Source: an uncultured Bacteroidales bacterium
Lineage (GTDB): Bacteria; Bacteroidota; Bacteroidia; Bacteroidales; UBA932
DNA length: 18,674 nt
Assembly: GCA_934702165.1 (NCBI GenBank)
Contig: CAKUYG010000020.1
Location: forward strand, 1-18,674
Direction of reading: 5' to 3'
The first letter of the stretch is position 1, and every line of letters begins with the position of its first letter. Below, in pieces: positions 7,863 through 15,862 of the stretch. Below the pieces are notes generated by a model. It worked only from the letters and a program-made list of their open reading frames with translations. It was not told the origin of the DNA and did no database searches. Both the position numbers and the translations under genes were made by a program.

Positions 7863-8956
7863 TCTGTTATCGTTTTAGTGATGAGCGCGTCTCCCTCTTC
7901 GATAGACTTAAGCCCGTTCTGGTGGGCAGCCACGAAGCAGGCCCCGCGGTAGTTGATGTCACGGAGCTTGTCAGAAAGACAGCTGCAGTCTCGTGTACGG
8001 AGCTTTATCGGTTCCAGTGCCGGGGTGTTGTGCTCCGAACCGAAGGTGACGATGAAGCCCTCGTCTTCCAGATAGCCGGCATAGCTCTCGAGCACTGCCG
8101 TGCTGTTGCGTGTGGTTATGAATTCGCAGGAGCGTATTCCCCTCTTCTTGAGGATGTCGGCACATTTTTGCAGGTCTTCTTCGAAGTCGGTGAAACCGCC
8201 TTTGGCGTCATCTGCAAGGAAGGGATAGGTCGGTATGCCGCCTGCCGCCTCGATGATGCGCTGCACTGTCTCCATCGGGAGGAATGCTTTCGGGTCCTCC
8301 GGCACGAAGGCTGCTCCGCCTGCTTTGAGAAGCTTGCTGCGGATTTCATTCTCCACGGCCGCTGCATCAAGCAGAGAGCTTTTCAATTCTTTTCCGGAGA
8401 AAAGTTTCCTGTAGAAGTCAAGTCTGTCCGCATCGGAGGCGAATCTGGAATCGATGGCGAGTCTGAGAGCTTTTGCAAGGTGTCTTTCGCGGATGGAGCC
8501 GCGCGTGAGATCCTTCTCTATCTGAGGAAAAGACAAGTTGAAGCCGGCCTTGATGCTGTCAAGCCAGGAGTTGAGCTTGGCGCACATCTTGCCGACCTGG
8601 GCGTTGGACTCCGCTTTGACATCGGCGAGCATCCTGGCCTCTGTGCCGGAAAGGGTCACTGGATAGTTGAGCCCCTTTCCGCTGAGGTAGGTGCGTCCCG
8701 GGTTGTTGGGATCGTTGACCCTGACTCCGGCCGCCTGGTCCTCCACGTTGAGGGAGATGAACTCTATGTTAAAAAGAGGGAAGAGGTGGCGTCTGCCACA
8801 CTCTTCGCTCCATTCCTTATACCCGTCAAGGGAATAAAAATCGTTGATACCCACCACTTTCACCCCCTCCTCAGCGGCCATGTCAAGTGCCTGGCTGACA
8901 CTGTCGAAGGCGCTGAAGGAGTATGGTGTGTGGAGGTGTGCATTGACGTCGGTCAT
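7859..8956 (-). CDS. PHP-domain metal-dependent phosphoesterase-like protein
   Basis: A 365-residue protein from the ATG at 8956, one base after the TAG of the E1 gene. A GTG at 8965 would add three residues and overlap E1 by 8 bp; I prefer the ATG because PHP proteins usually begin with the metal-binding HxH within ten residues. His7 and His9 in NAHLHTPYS are the first motif. Further candidate metal ligands are Asp in GINDFYS, Glu in NIEF, His in SEHNTP and His in AAHQNG. In most PHP proteins the second motif reads TDH; here it is NDF, so one usual ligand is missing. A helical insert (about 110-230) separates the motifs. PHP domains hydrolyse phosphate esters with two or three metal ions. 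Given its place between the E1 gene and the sugar-phosphate aldolase, it may act on a pathway metabolite, but that is inference. Confidence 0.82.
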   Translation of the reverse strand: MTDVNAHLHTPYSFSAFDSVSQALDMAAEEGVKVVGINDFYSLDGYKEWSEECGRRHLFPLFNIEFISLNVEDQAAGVRVNDPNNPGRTYLSGKGLNYPVTLSGTEARMLADVKAESNAQVGKMCAKLNSWLDSIKAGFNLSFPQIEKDLTRGSIRERHLAKALRLAIDSRFASDADRLDFYRKLFSGKELKSSLLDAAAVENEIRSKLLKAGGAAFVPEDPKAFLPMETVQRIIEAAGGIPTYPFLADDAKGGFTDFEEDLQKCADILKKRGIRSCEFITTRNSTAVLESYAGYLEDEGFIVTFGSEHNTPALEPIKLRTRDCSCLSDKLRDINYRGACFVAAHQNGLKSIEEGDALITKTITE

Positions 8957-8957
8957 A

Positions 8958-11438
8958 CTATACACCCTTCTTGGATCTGAGAATCTGTTCTGCCGTGGTC
9001 ATGTTGCTGACCGGAGTGTAGTCCTTGAGAGGGACGATCTTCTCGTTGATCGCGTCGAGGAACCACTCAGGCTGAGGGAAGAACGCCTCTTCGAGCTCAT
9101 GGCAAGGGGTGATCCAGTTGCGGGAGCCGAGTACCACAGGTGCCGCGTCGAGGTAGTCGAACGCCATCTCGGAGATGTTGGCGGCGAGGTCGTTGAGGTA
9201 AGACCCGCGAGCTGTGGCATCGCCTGCTATGATGATTCGTCCTGTCTTCTTGACGGACTCGAGCACCTTTTCGTAGTTGAACGGCACGAGGGAGCGGGCG
9301 TCAATGACTTCGGCTTCCATGCCGTATTTCTCCTTGAGCATGTCGGCTGCGGTGAGCGCGCGGTAGAGAGTGGCTCCGATGGTGAGGAAGGTCACATCCT
9401 TGCCGACCCTCTTGACGTCAGGCTCTCCGAGCGGAATCTCGTAGTATCCTTCAGGCACGCCGCCTTCGTGGAACTTCTCTCCCATGTCGTAGATTCTCTG
9501 GCTTTCGAAGAAGATGACAGGGTCGGTGCCCTGGAGGGCTGAGTTCATAAGACCCTTGGCATCATACGGAGTGACAGGGAAGACAACCTTGAGTCCCGGA
9601 ATATGGGTGCAGAGCGAGGTCCAGTCCTGGGAGTGCTGTGCGCCGTATTTCGAGCCTACGGAAACGCGGACAACGACAGGCATCTTGAGGATGTTGCCGG
9701 ACATGGCCTGCCACTTCGGAAGCTGGTTGAAGATCTCGTCTCCGCAGCATCCGAGGAAGTCGCAGTACATGATCTCCGGAATCACACGGCCTCCGCACAT
9801 GGCATATCCGATGGCGGTGCCGATGATGGCTGCCTCTGCGATAGGGGAGTTGAACAGGCGGTGATATGGAAGGGCCTCGGTGAGTCCGCGGTATACCGCG
9901 AACGCGCCGCCCCACTCGCGGTTCTCTTCGCCGTAGGCGATCAGGGAAGCGTCCTTGTAGAAACGGTCCACGACAGCCTCGAAGATACCGTCACGGATGT
10001 TGAAGGTCTTCATCTTGCTGGCCGGCTTGCCGTCCTTGTCGAGCCAGAACCTCTCCTTGCCGGCGATCTGCTTGACGCGAGGGTTCTCCTCAAGCGGCAT
10101 CAGCACATCAGGCTTGGCATCGCTGAGCGAGTCGATGCTCTGGTTGGAGAACATCATGTCTCCGAGCAGCTCGTTGTCCTTGACGAGATCCATGCGTGGT
10201 GAGAGCTCCGGATCGATGGCGAGTTTGTAGCAGTCGAAGATGACATCTTTGACTTCCTGCTGGATAGCTTCAAGTGCTTTCTGGTCGGCAACGCCTGCTT
10301 CGATGAGTTTGCCCCCGAATGCTGCGATGCAATCCTCATTCTCCCATGCTGCAATCTCCTCTTTTGTGCGGTATGAGGACTGGTCGCTCGGGGAGTGTCC
10401 GCTGTAGCGGTAGGTCACGACATCCAGAAGTGCCGGGCCGAGTTTCTCTTCAAGCAGAGCCTTCTTGCGGCGGAACGCATCGATGACCGCGAGCGGGTTG
10501 TATCCGTCCACACGCTCGGCATGCATCGCATCTGGCTTGAACCCTGCTCCGAGACGTGCCGGGAAGGTGTATCCCATGGTTTCGCCTTTTGTCTGGCCGC
10601 CCATTGCATACTGGTTGTCCATGACGTTGAAGAGGACAGGCAGACCGCCTTTCATGTCCCCTTCCCAAAGGGTGTTGAACTGGTCCATGGATGCGAAGGT
10701 CATGCCTTCGAGCACAGGTCCGCGGGCCATGGCACCGTCTCCGAGGTTCGCTACGACGATGCCCTTCTTGCGGTTGACTTTCTTATAGAGGGCAGCGCCG
10801 ACAGCGATAGAGCCTGAACCGCCTACGATGGCATTGTTGGGATAGATGCCGAATGGTGTGAAGAAGGTGTGCATAGAGCCTCCGAGTCCCTTGTTGAAGC
10901 CGGTGGTGCGGGCGAAGATCTCGGCGATGGCTCCATAAATCAGGAAGCGGATTCCGAGCTCCTTGGTGCTGCCCTTGAATCCTTTCTGTGCCACTGCGAG
11001 AGTAGCGCCTCCCCAGAACTCTTCCATTATCTTCTTGAGCTCGTCTTCCGGGAGAATCTGGATGGAGCGGAGGCCCTTGGCGAGGATTTCGCCATGTGAG
11101 CGGTGTGAACCGAAGATGAAATCATCGGTATCGAGGGCGTATGCCATACCGACAGCGGCAGCCTCCTGACCGGCGGAGAGGTGGGCTGGGCCCGGGTTGT
11201 TGTAAGCCACGCCGTTGTATCCTCCGGTGGTCTTGACGAGGTTGAGCATGGTCTCGAACTCGCGGATCACGGTCATGTCGTGGTATATGCGAAGGAGGTC
11301 TTCCTTGGTGAAGTTGCCCTCGTTGAGCTCTTCCTTGACGGTCTTGTTGTACTGCATCACGGGAATCTCCGGGAACACGATCTTGTGTTCGCTCGGACGG
11401 AGAGTCTCATTGGGGTCGATGTAAAGTGACTTTGGCAT
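8958..11438 (-). CDS. 2-oxoacid dehydrogenase complex E1, alpha/beta fusion (TPP-dependent)
   Basis: An 826-residue thiamine-diphosphate enzyme that decarboxylates a 2-oxoacid (or acetoin-like substrate) and passes the acyl group to the lipoyl arm of E2. The alpha part (about 45-400) shows PAHLSAGQE at 84-92, the TPP/magnesium motif GDGAMARG at 233-240 with Asn271/Asn275 downstream, and the E1-alpha loop RYSGHSPSDQSSYRTKEE near 344-361. The beta part (about 478-826) shows the activating Glu in IAEAA (535), and His602 in the GAQHSQD loop. At 826 residues it is longer than common E1 alpha/beta fusions of about 650-700; the surplus lies in an N-terminal extension, an insert of some 45 residues at about 130-175 and a long inter-domain linker. 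The gene follows the E3 gene by 19 bp. Substrate (pyruvate, branched-chain 2-oxoacid, acetoin or other) is not resolved. Confidence 0.92.
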   Translation of the reverse strand: MPKSLYIDPNETLRPSEHKIVFPEIPVMQYNKTVKEELNEGNFTKEDLLRIYHDMTVIREFETMLNLVKTTGGYNGVAYNNPGPAHLSAGQEAAAVGMAYALDTDDFIFGSHRSHGEILAKGLRSIQILPEDELKKIMEEFWGGATLAVAQKGFKGSTKELGIRFLIYGAIAEIFARTTGFNKGLGGSMHTFFTPFGIYPNNAIVGGSGSIAVGAALYKKVNRKKGIVVANLGDGAMARGPVLEGMTFASMDQFNTLWEGDMKGGLPVLFNVMDNQYAMGGQTKGETMGYTFPARLGAGFKPDAMHAERVDGYNPLAVIDAFRRKKALLEEKLGPALLDVVTYRYSGHSPSDQSSYRTKEEIAAWENEDCIAAFGGKLIEAGVADQKALEAIQQEVKDVIFDCYKLAIDPELSPRMDLVKDNELLGDMMFSNQSIDSLSDAKPDVLMPLEENPRVKQIAGKERFWLDKDGKPASKMKTFNIRDGIFEAVVDRFYKDASLIAYGEENREWGGAFAVYRGLTEALPYHRLFNSPIAEAAIIGTAIGYAMCGGRVIPEIMYCDFLGCCGDEIFNQLPKWQAMSGNILKMPVVVRVSVGSKYGAQHSQDWTSLCTHIPGLKVVFPVTPYDAKGLMNSALQGTDPVIFFESQRIYDMGEKFHEGGVPEGYYEIPLGEPDVKRVGKDVTFLTIGATLYRALTAADMLKEKYGMEAEVIDARSLVPFNYEKVLESVKKTGRIIIAGDATARGSYLNDLAANISEMAFDYLDAAPVVLGSRNWITPCHELEEAFFPQPEWFLDAINEKIVPLKDYTPVSNMTTAEQILRSKKGV

Positions 11439-11457
11439 TTTATTGTGGTATTATTGG

Positions 11458-12837
11458 TTACTTGATGGTGAAAGCCGTCTCCTTGATGATCTCGGACACG
11501 GTAGGGTGGGGGAATACGACTTCCTGGAGCTGCTCTGCGGTCATCTCCATCTCGATGGCGATGCAGGCGCTGTGGATGATCTCCGAGCATGGGTTGCCGA
11601 GCATGTGGACTCCGAGCACTTCGTGGTGCTTCTTGCCTACAATGATCTTGCAGAGTCCCTCTCCGCCTTCGTTCTCGGCGACGAAGCGGCCGGAATACGC
11701 CATAGGCAGCTTGAGGACGGTATATTCCTTGCCTGAGGCTTTTGCCTGCTCTTCGGTGAGCCCGACTCCGGCGACTTCAGGGTTGGTGTAAACCACTCCA
11801 GGTATGGCCTCGTAGCGCATGTGGTCCTGCTTGCCGAGGATGTTGTTGACAGCAACTTCCCCCTCCCGGCTCGCGGTGTGGGCGAGCATGGAGAATCCGG
11901 TCACGTCACCGGCGGCATATACGTTAGGGATGTTGGTGCGCATGTGGCTGTCAACCTTGATCCCGCATGGTTTCCCGCCCCGGTTGAGGAGCATCTCGAC
12001 TCCGAGATTTTCAAGACCGTAGCCGGAGAGATTGGCCCTGCGGCCCACTGAGACGAGGATCTTGTCCCCGCTGACGCGGCAGACCTTTCCTTCCGGATCC
12101 TCGTATACGACGGTGTTGCCCTCGATGCCTGTCACCTTGCAGCGCAGGCAGAACTCGATGCCCCTCTTGGCGTAGATCTTCTGGAGCATGGCGCTGATCT
12201 CATCATCGAGCGGGCCAAGGATTTTCGGCATCATCTCGACTACGGTCACCTTGGTTCCGAGGGTGCTGAAGAATGCGGCGAACTCCATTCCGATCACACC
12301 GCCTCCGATCACGACAAGCTCTTTCGGCTGCTCCTTGAGGGAGAGGATCTCCTTGTTGGTGACAATCACGTCTCCGGCTTCCTTGAGACCTGGGAACGGC
12401 GGTACGGCGGCTTCGGAACCGGCGCAGATCAGGAGGTTCTTTGCGACATAATCCTTGTCCGCGGCAGTCACAGTGACACCTTCTGCGCCGCGTCCTTTGA
12501 TCACGGCCTGTTCAGCGACGACCTCCACCTTACCGGCTTTCATGGCGGCCTTCACGCCTGCTACCAGTTTTCTCACGACCTTGTCCTTGCGGGCTACAAT
12601 CTCGGCGTAGTTGAAGCTCGGCTCCTTGGCATAGACCCCGTAGTGGTCGCCGGTCACCGCGTAGTTGTATACTTTCGCGCTGTAGAGAAGCGTCTTGGTG
12701 GGGATGCAGCCCTCGTTGAGGCACACGCCTCCGAGAGATTTCTTCTCGAAGAGGACAACCTTGAGCCCGGCTGCGCCGGCCCGTTCTGCGGCCACATATC
12801 CTCCAGGGCCGCCGCCTATTATAGCTAAATCGTACAT
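11458..12837 (-). CDS. lpdA: Dihydrolipoyl dehydrogenase (E3)
   Basis: A 459-residue flavoprotein disulfide reductase of normal length that reoxidises the dihydrolipoyl group of E2 with NAD+. The N-terminal FAD-binding motif GGGPGGYVAAE (8-18) is followed by the redox-active disulfide Cys39/Cys44 in CLNEGCIP. A second Rossmann motif, VIGGGVIGMEFAA, marks the NAD site, and YAAGDV closes the second FAD contact. The C-terminal active-site pair His444/Glu449 lies in HPTVSE. Fifteen bases separate it from the E2 gene and 19 from the E1 gene, so it is clearly the dedicated E3 of this complex. Start chosen at the only ATG that gives the complete FAD motif. Confidence 0.96.
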   Translation of the reverse strand: MYDLAIIGGGPGGYVAAERAGAAGLKVVLFEKKSLGGVCLNEGCIPTKTLLYSAKVYNYAVTGDHYGVYAKEPSFNYAEIVARKDKVVRKLVAGVKAAMKAGKVEVVAEQAVIKGRGAEGVTVTAADKDYVAKNLLICAGSEAAVPPFPGLKEAGDVIVTNKEILSLKEQPKELVVIGGGVIGMEFAAFFSTLGTKVTVVEMMPKILGPLDDEISAMLQKIYAKRGIEFCLRCKVTGIEGNTVVYEDPEGKVCRVSGDKILVSVGRRANLSGYGLENLGVEMLLNRGGKPCGIKVDSHMRTNIPNVYAAGDVTGFSMLAHTASREGEVAVNNILGKQDHMRYEAIPGVVYTNPEVAGVGLTEEQAKASGKEYTVLKLPMAYSGRFVAENEGGEGLCKIIVGKKHHEVLGVHMLGNPCSEIIHSACIAIEMEMTAEQLQEVVFPHPTVSEIIKETAFTIK

Positions 12838-12852
12838 TATATGGTCTTGTAA

Positions 12853-14184
12853 TTAAAATTCAACTTCAAGATTCTCGATTTCAGTGGCCACCTGTTTGAG
12901 GAAGCGGGTAGCCTCACCGCCATCGATGGCGCGGTGGTCGTAGGTCAGGGAAAGACCCACATAAGGGACGAAGGCGTATACTCCGTTGCCAAGGTCCTTC
13001 GGACGTGCTGTGATGGTTCCCACTCCGAGGATGGCGCTCTGCGGCACGTTGATGATAGGGGTGAACCACTCCACTCCGTAGCCCCCGAGGTTTGACACCG
13101 TGAACGATGCGGCCTCACTGGAGAGGAGGTCAGGGTTGATGCTTCCCTTCTTGCAGTCGTCGGCCACTTTCTTGAGGGCCTTGCTGAGCCCTGTGATGTT
13201 GAGGTCTTCAGCTCTCTTGACGGCAGGCACCATGAGCCCGCGCTCGGTATCCACGGCGAGGCCGAGGTTGACTGTGTTGAATATGCGCATCGCGTCCCCG
13301 AGGCAGTGTGAGTTGACTGAAGGGAACTTCTTGAGTGCCTTGATGACGGCGAAGCATACGAAGTCGTTGATGGTGATATTGGCGTCGATACGGCCTTCTT
13401 CAAGGGCTTTCTTGGCCTTTTTGCGGAGAGCCTGTATCCTTCTGGCGTCAGCGCCGAGCATATGTGTGAGCTGGGCTGAGTTCTGGAGGGAGTTGTACAT
13501 CGACTTGGCGATGAGTTTACGCATATTGGACATCTTCTCGACCTTGAACTCCTCGCCTTCTCCTGCGATCTCGCTGTGGTTGGCCTGCCATACCTTGAGG
13601 TCCGATCCCTTGACCATGCCGGCAAGTCCGCTTCCGCGTGACGGGGCCTCGAAGCCTCCCTGGGCTGCGATGGCCTTGGCAAGTCCGGTCTTCGGGCTGC
13701 CTTCAGCGGCCACGACATCCCTTTCTATGATGCGTCCGTGAGGGCCTGTTCCGGCCACCTGTGCCGTATCCACGCCTTTCTCGGCGGCGAGCTTGCGTGC
13801 TCTCGGGGATACCGGTGCTCCCTCCACTACGGCTGCTGCCGGAACTTCCGCTGTCGCGGCCTCCTGTGCCGCCTGGGGCTCGGCAGCCGCTGCGCTGTCC
13901 TGCGCCGGAGCGGCTCCGTCAGGTGCGAACTCGGCGAAAGACTCGCCGGGGTTGCCGATGACCATCACGTTGGTCAACACTGGTATCTCATCGTTGTCCT
14001 TGAAAAAGCACGCGAGTACGGTGCCTTCGAATTTGGATTCCTCGTCGAATGAGGCCTTGTCTGTCTCGTAACTGAAAAGGATGTCGCCGACAGCTACCTT
14101 GTCCCCGACCTTCTTCTTGAATTCCGTGACGATACAGCTCTCGACTGACTGGCCCTGTTTGGGCATTATTACTACGTTTGCCAT
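12853..14184 (-). CDS. Dihydrolipoamide acyltransferase (E2 of a 2-oxoacid dehydrogenase complex)
   Basis: A 443-residue E2. Residues 1-80 form one lipoyl domain with the lipoylated lysine at position 43 (ETDKASF). An Ala/Pro/Glu-rich hinge (87-122) leads to a peripheral-subunit-binding domain at about 124-160 (VSPRARKLAAEKGVD and GTGPHGRIIERDV). A second, weaker segment of the same pattern (TGLAKAIAAQGG, GSGLAGMVKGSDL) follows at about 166-197. The catalytic acyltransferase domain occupies about 212-443, with His417 and Asp421 in DHRAIDG. It transfers the acyl group from E1 to CoA and forms the core of the complex. It is the first gene of the minus-strand operon, with a good promoter candidate 24 bp upstream of its ATG. 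The sequence does not decide between pyruvate, branched-chain and acetoin types. Confidence 0.94.
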   Translation of the reverse strand: MANVVIMPKQGQSVESCIVTEFKKKVGDKVAVGDILFSYETDKASFDEESKFEGTVLACFFKDNDEIPVLTNVMVIGNPGESFAEFAPDGAAPAQDSAAAAEPQAAQEAATAEVPAAAVVEGAPVSPRARKLAAEKGVDTAQVAGTGPHGRIIERDVVAAEGSPKTGLAKAIAAQGGFEAPSRGSGLAGMVKGSDLKVWQANHSEIAGEGEEFKVEKMSNMRKLIAKSMYNSLQNSAQLTHMLGADARRIQALRKKAKKALEEGRIDANITINDFVCFAVIKALKKFPSVNSHCLGDAMRIFNTVNLGLAVDTERGLMVPAVKRAEDLNITGLSKALKKVADDCKKGSINPDLLSSEAASFTVSNLGGYGVEWFTPIINVPQSAILGVGTITARPKDLGNGVYAFVPYVGLSLTYDHRAIDGGEATRFLKQVATEIENLEVEF

Positions 14185-14207
14185 TGTGTATGTGATTAGA
14201 TAATCTA

Positions 14208-14238
14208 CAAATTTAATAATTTTTCGCCGTTACCACAA
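14208..14238 (-). promoter_or_regulatory. Bacteroidota-type promoter of the E2-E3-E1 operon
   Basis: On the minus strand TAAATTTG (14208-14215) matches the -7 consensus TAnnTTTG exactly, and a TTG -33 element (14236-14238) lies 20 bp upstream, within the usual spacing. The -33 part falls in the last codons of the GH20-like gene. Transcription would begin about 20 bases before the E2 start codon, giving a short, A/T-rich leader without a Shine-Dalgarno sequence. Confidence 0.6.
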
Positions 14239-15264
14239 TTTCTCTGCCAGCTCGCGCAGCATCTTTTCATCCGGCGAGGAGGCGCTGACCTGCAGGAAAC
14301 CTGCTGCCGCACCGGGAGCCGCCTGCTTGCCTGCCGCTTCCAAGGCGCCTGGCGGGAGGGGGACGTCACAATTGACATCCTCGTATGCGCACGGGAAGAT
14401 GGCGGCTGTCTCTTCCAATATCTTCGAGAGGAACTGCTCTTCTGTGATATCCTGAGGCCGTAGGAGGGTCAAGACTTCCTTCCCTATGTGCAGGCTCGGT
14501 ATGATGTTGATTCCCAGCGACGTGGCGTGGCTTACAATTCTTGTGAGGTCTTCCCGGCCATAGTACCCTCCGTACCTTCTGTCCCCTTCCATGCGGTAGC
14601 CCCCGGCCTGTCCGAGCAGAGGGAATGCCTTGACTTCCATCCTCCATCCCCTTTCTCCGGCGACTTTCCACAGCAGGCAGTTGTACTTGTATCTCGCCAT
14701 AAGGTCGAGGCAGGACAGAATCTGCTCCACGCTCCAAAAATTCTCACAGCTGTCTATACACAGGCCCCTTAGCGCTGTGGAAGGGGAGTCGGAGATCTCG
14801 CAGCGCGGGAGTGCCCATCTGCATTTTTCGGCAAGCTGTTCTCCATAGATTTCCGCTGGCAGCATCTGCTTGATGGTCTGGATAGCGTTGAGAAACCCTT
14901 CAGTACCTCCTGCCTCGACCAGAGCGGATTTCTGCCCTACGGAGATACGGTAGGATTCTCCTTTCAAAGAGTTGTCCCTCAGGAAAATGACACCTTTCGC
15001 CGAGCCGTCGTCCACCACGGTCCGCAGTCCCACGGGGGTCGAGACGCTGCTCGTCTTCCCGCTCACCAGAGAGAGTCTCGCTGCCAGGCGGCAGATCGCA
15101 TCCATCGATACAGAATCGATGGACGGGTCACATTTGAATACAGCTCCGCTGATTTTGAGACTGCCCTTGCCTGGGGTCAGCCTGGACGGCTCGGGGACTA
15201 TTCCTCCACGGCAAATGAGGGCCGGGACCACCAGGGAGATCAGGATGATCGCAATTTTTTTCAT
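14230..15264 (-). CDS. GH20-like (beta-hexosaminidase family) protein, short and lacking the catalytic Asp-Glu
   Basis: A 344-residue exported protein; residues 1-20 are a signal peptide (MKK plus a hydrophobic stretch). The frame is open further upstream inside the transporter gene, but the ATG at 15264, one base after that gene's TGA, yields the signal peptide and is the clear choice. Residues about 22-160 resemble the GH20 N-terminal alpha/beta domain (VPEPSRLTPGKG at the start), and 165-300 the first half of the GH20 barrel (RGLCIDSCENFWSVEQI, GWRMEVKAFPLL, YGGYYGREDLTRIV). GH20 enzymes normally have about 500-770 residues and an HIGGDE-type Asp-Glu pair; here the region after FPCAYED shows no such motif, and the usual WH of the barrel is LWK. 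The protein is therefore probably not an active hexosaminidase. It may be a decayed gene or a carbohydrate-binding derivative. Confidence 0.72.
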   Translation of the reverse strand: MKKIAIILISLVVPALICRGGIVPEPSRLTPGKGSLKISGAVFKCDPSIDSVSMDAICRLAARLSLVSGKTSSVSTPVGLRTVVDDGSAKGVIFLRDNSLKGESYRISVGQKSALVEAGGTEGFLNAIQTIKQMLPAEIYGEQLAEKCRWALPRCEISDSPSTALRGLCIDSCENFWSVEQILSCLDLMARYKYNCLLWKVAGERGWRMEVKAFPLLGQAGGYRMEGDRRYGGYYGREDLTRIVSHATSLGINIIPSLHIGKEVLTLLRPQDITEEQFLSKILEETAAIFPCAYEDVNCDVPLPPGALEAAGKQAAPGAAAGFLQVSASSPDEKMLRELAEKLW

Positions 15265-15265
15265 G

Positions 15266-15862
15266 TCAATATATAAGCAGGCCGATGACCCCCGATGCCA
15301 CGAGAAGCGTGATGGGCCCGGCCTTTTTGGTGTAACACAGTATGAATGAGCCTGCAAACAGCACCCATGCCTTCCAGTCCGGGAAATTGTCCTGGAGCAC
15401 ATGCATGGAAAGGTGCCCCCCACTCCACGAGATCCCGAGGATCAGCACCAGAGCTGCGGCACCTATCATCCCGGCGACGGCAGGACGCAGCGCCCCCATC
15501 ACGGAGATGAATACCGGGTGCTGGTGGAACTTGTTGAATATCCGGATGATGACGAAAAACACCAGGAACGAGGGCAGCACGATCGCCAGGGTGGTGGAAG
15601 CTGAACCCAGGATCGAGACGAGGTTGCTGTACCCCTCATCGTGCAGGACCTGAAAGCCCACGTAGGTGGCGCAGTTGATGCCGATGGGGCCCGGTGTTGA
15701 CTGGGAGATGGCCACTATGTCCGTGAATGCTTTTTCCGTGAGCCAGCCGTGCTCGGTGACCACCTGTGCCTGAATGAGCGAGAGCATCGCCCCGCCACCC
15801 CCGAAGTTGAACAGTCCGATGACGAAGAACGTCGCAAACAGTTGCCAGAGCAGTCCGATCAT
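15266..15862 (-). CDS. CHR-family (chromate-type) transporter subunit, second of a pair
   Basis: A 198-residue integral membrane protein with one CHR domain. It shows the family motifs FNFGGGGAM near residue 20 and SQSTPGPIGIN near 54-64, and about five to six hydrophobic segments. Short CHR proteins of this size occur as adjacent pairs that are thought to work together as one transporter, in place of the single two-domain ChrA of about 400 residues. Its ATG overlaps the TGA of the partner gene (ATGA at 15859-15862), which supports coupled synthesis. Chromate efflux is known for ChrA; many CHR proteins in gut anaerobes have no proven substrate, so the ion is uncertain. Confidence 0.87.
   Translation of the reverse strand: MIGLLWQLFATFFVIGLFNFGGGGAMLSLIQAQVVTEHGWLTEKAFTDIVAISQSTPGPIGINCATYVGFQVLHDEGYSNLVSILGSASTTLAIVLPSFLVFFVIIRIFNKFHQHPVFISVMGALRPAVAGMIGAAALVLILGISWSGGHLSMHVLQDNFPDWKAWVLFAGSFILCYTKKAGPITLLVASGVIGLLIY

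Noticed and set aside
7844..8980. A 378-codon plus-strand frame covering the PHP gene
   Set aside because: It mirrors the PHP gene almost exactly and has no motif of its own; the minus strand carries the HLH motif and the operon context.
14230..15423. A longer version of the GH20-like protein starting at 15423
   Set aside because: The extension overlaps the CHR gene in another frame and would bury the signal peptide; the ATG at 15264 directly after the CHR stop is better.
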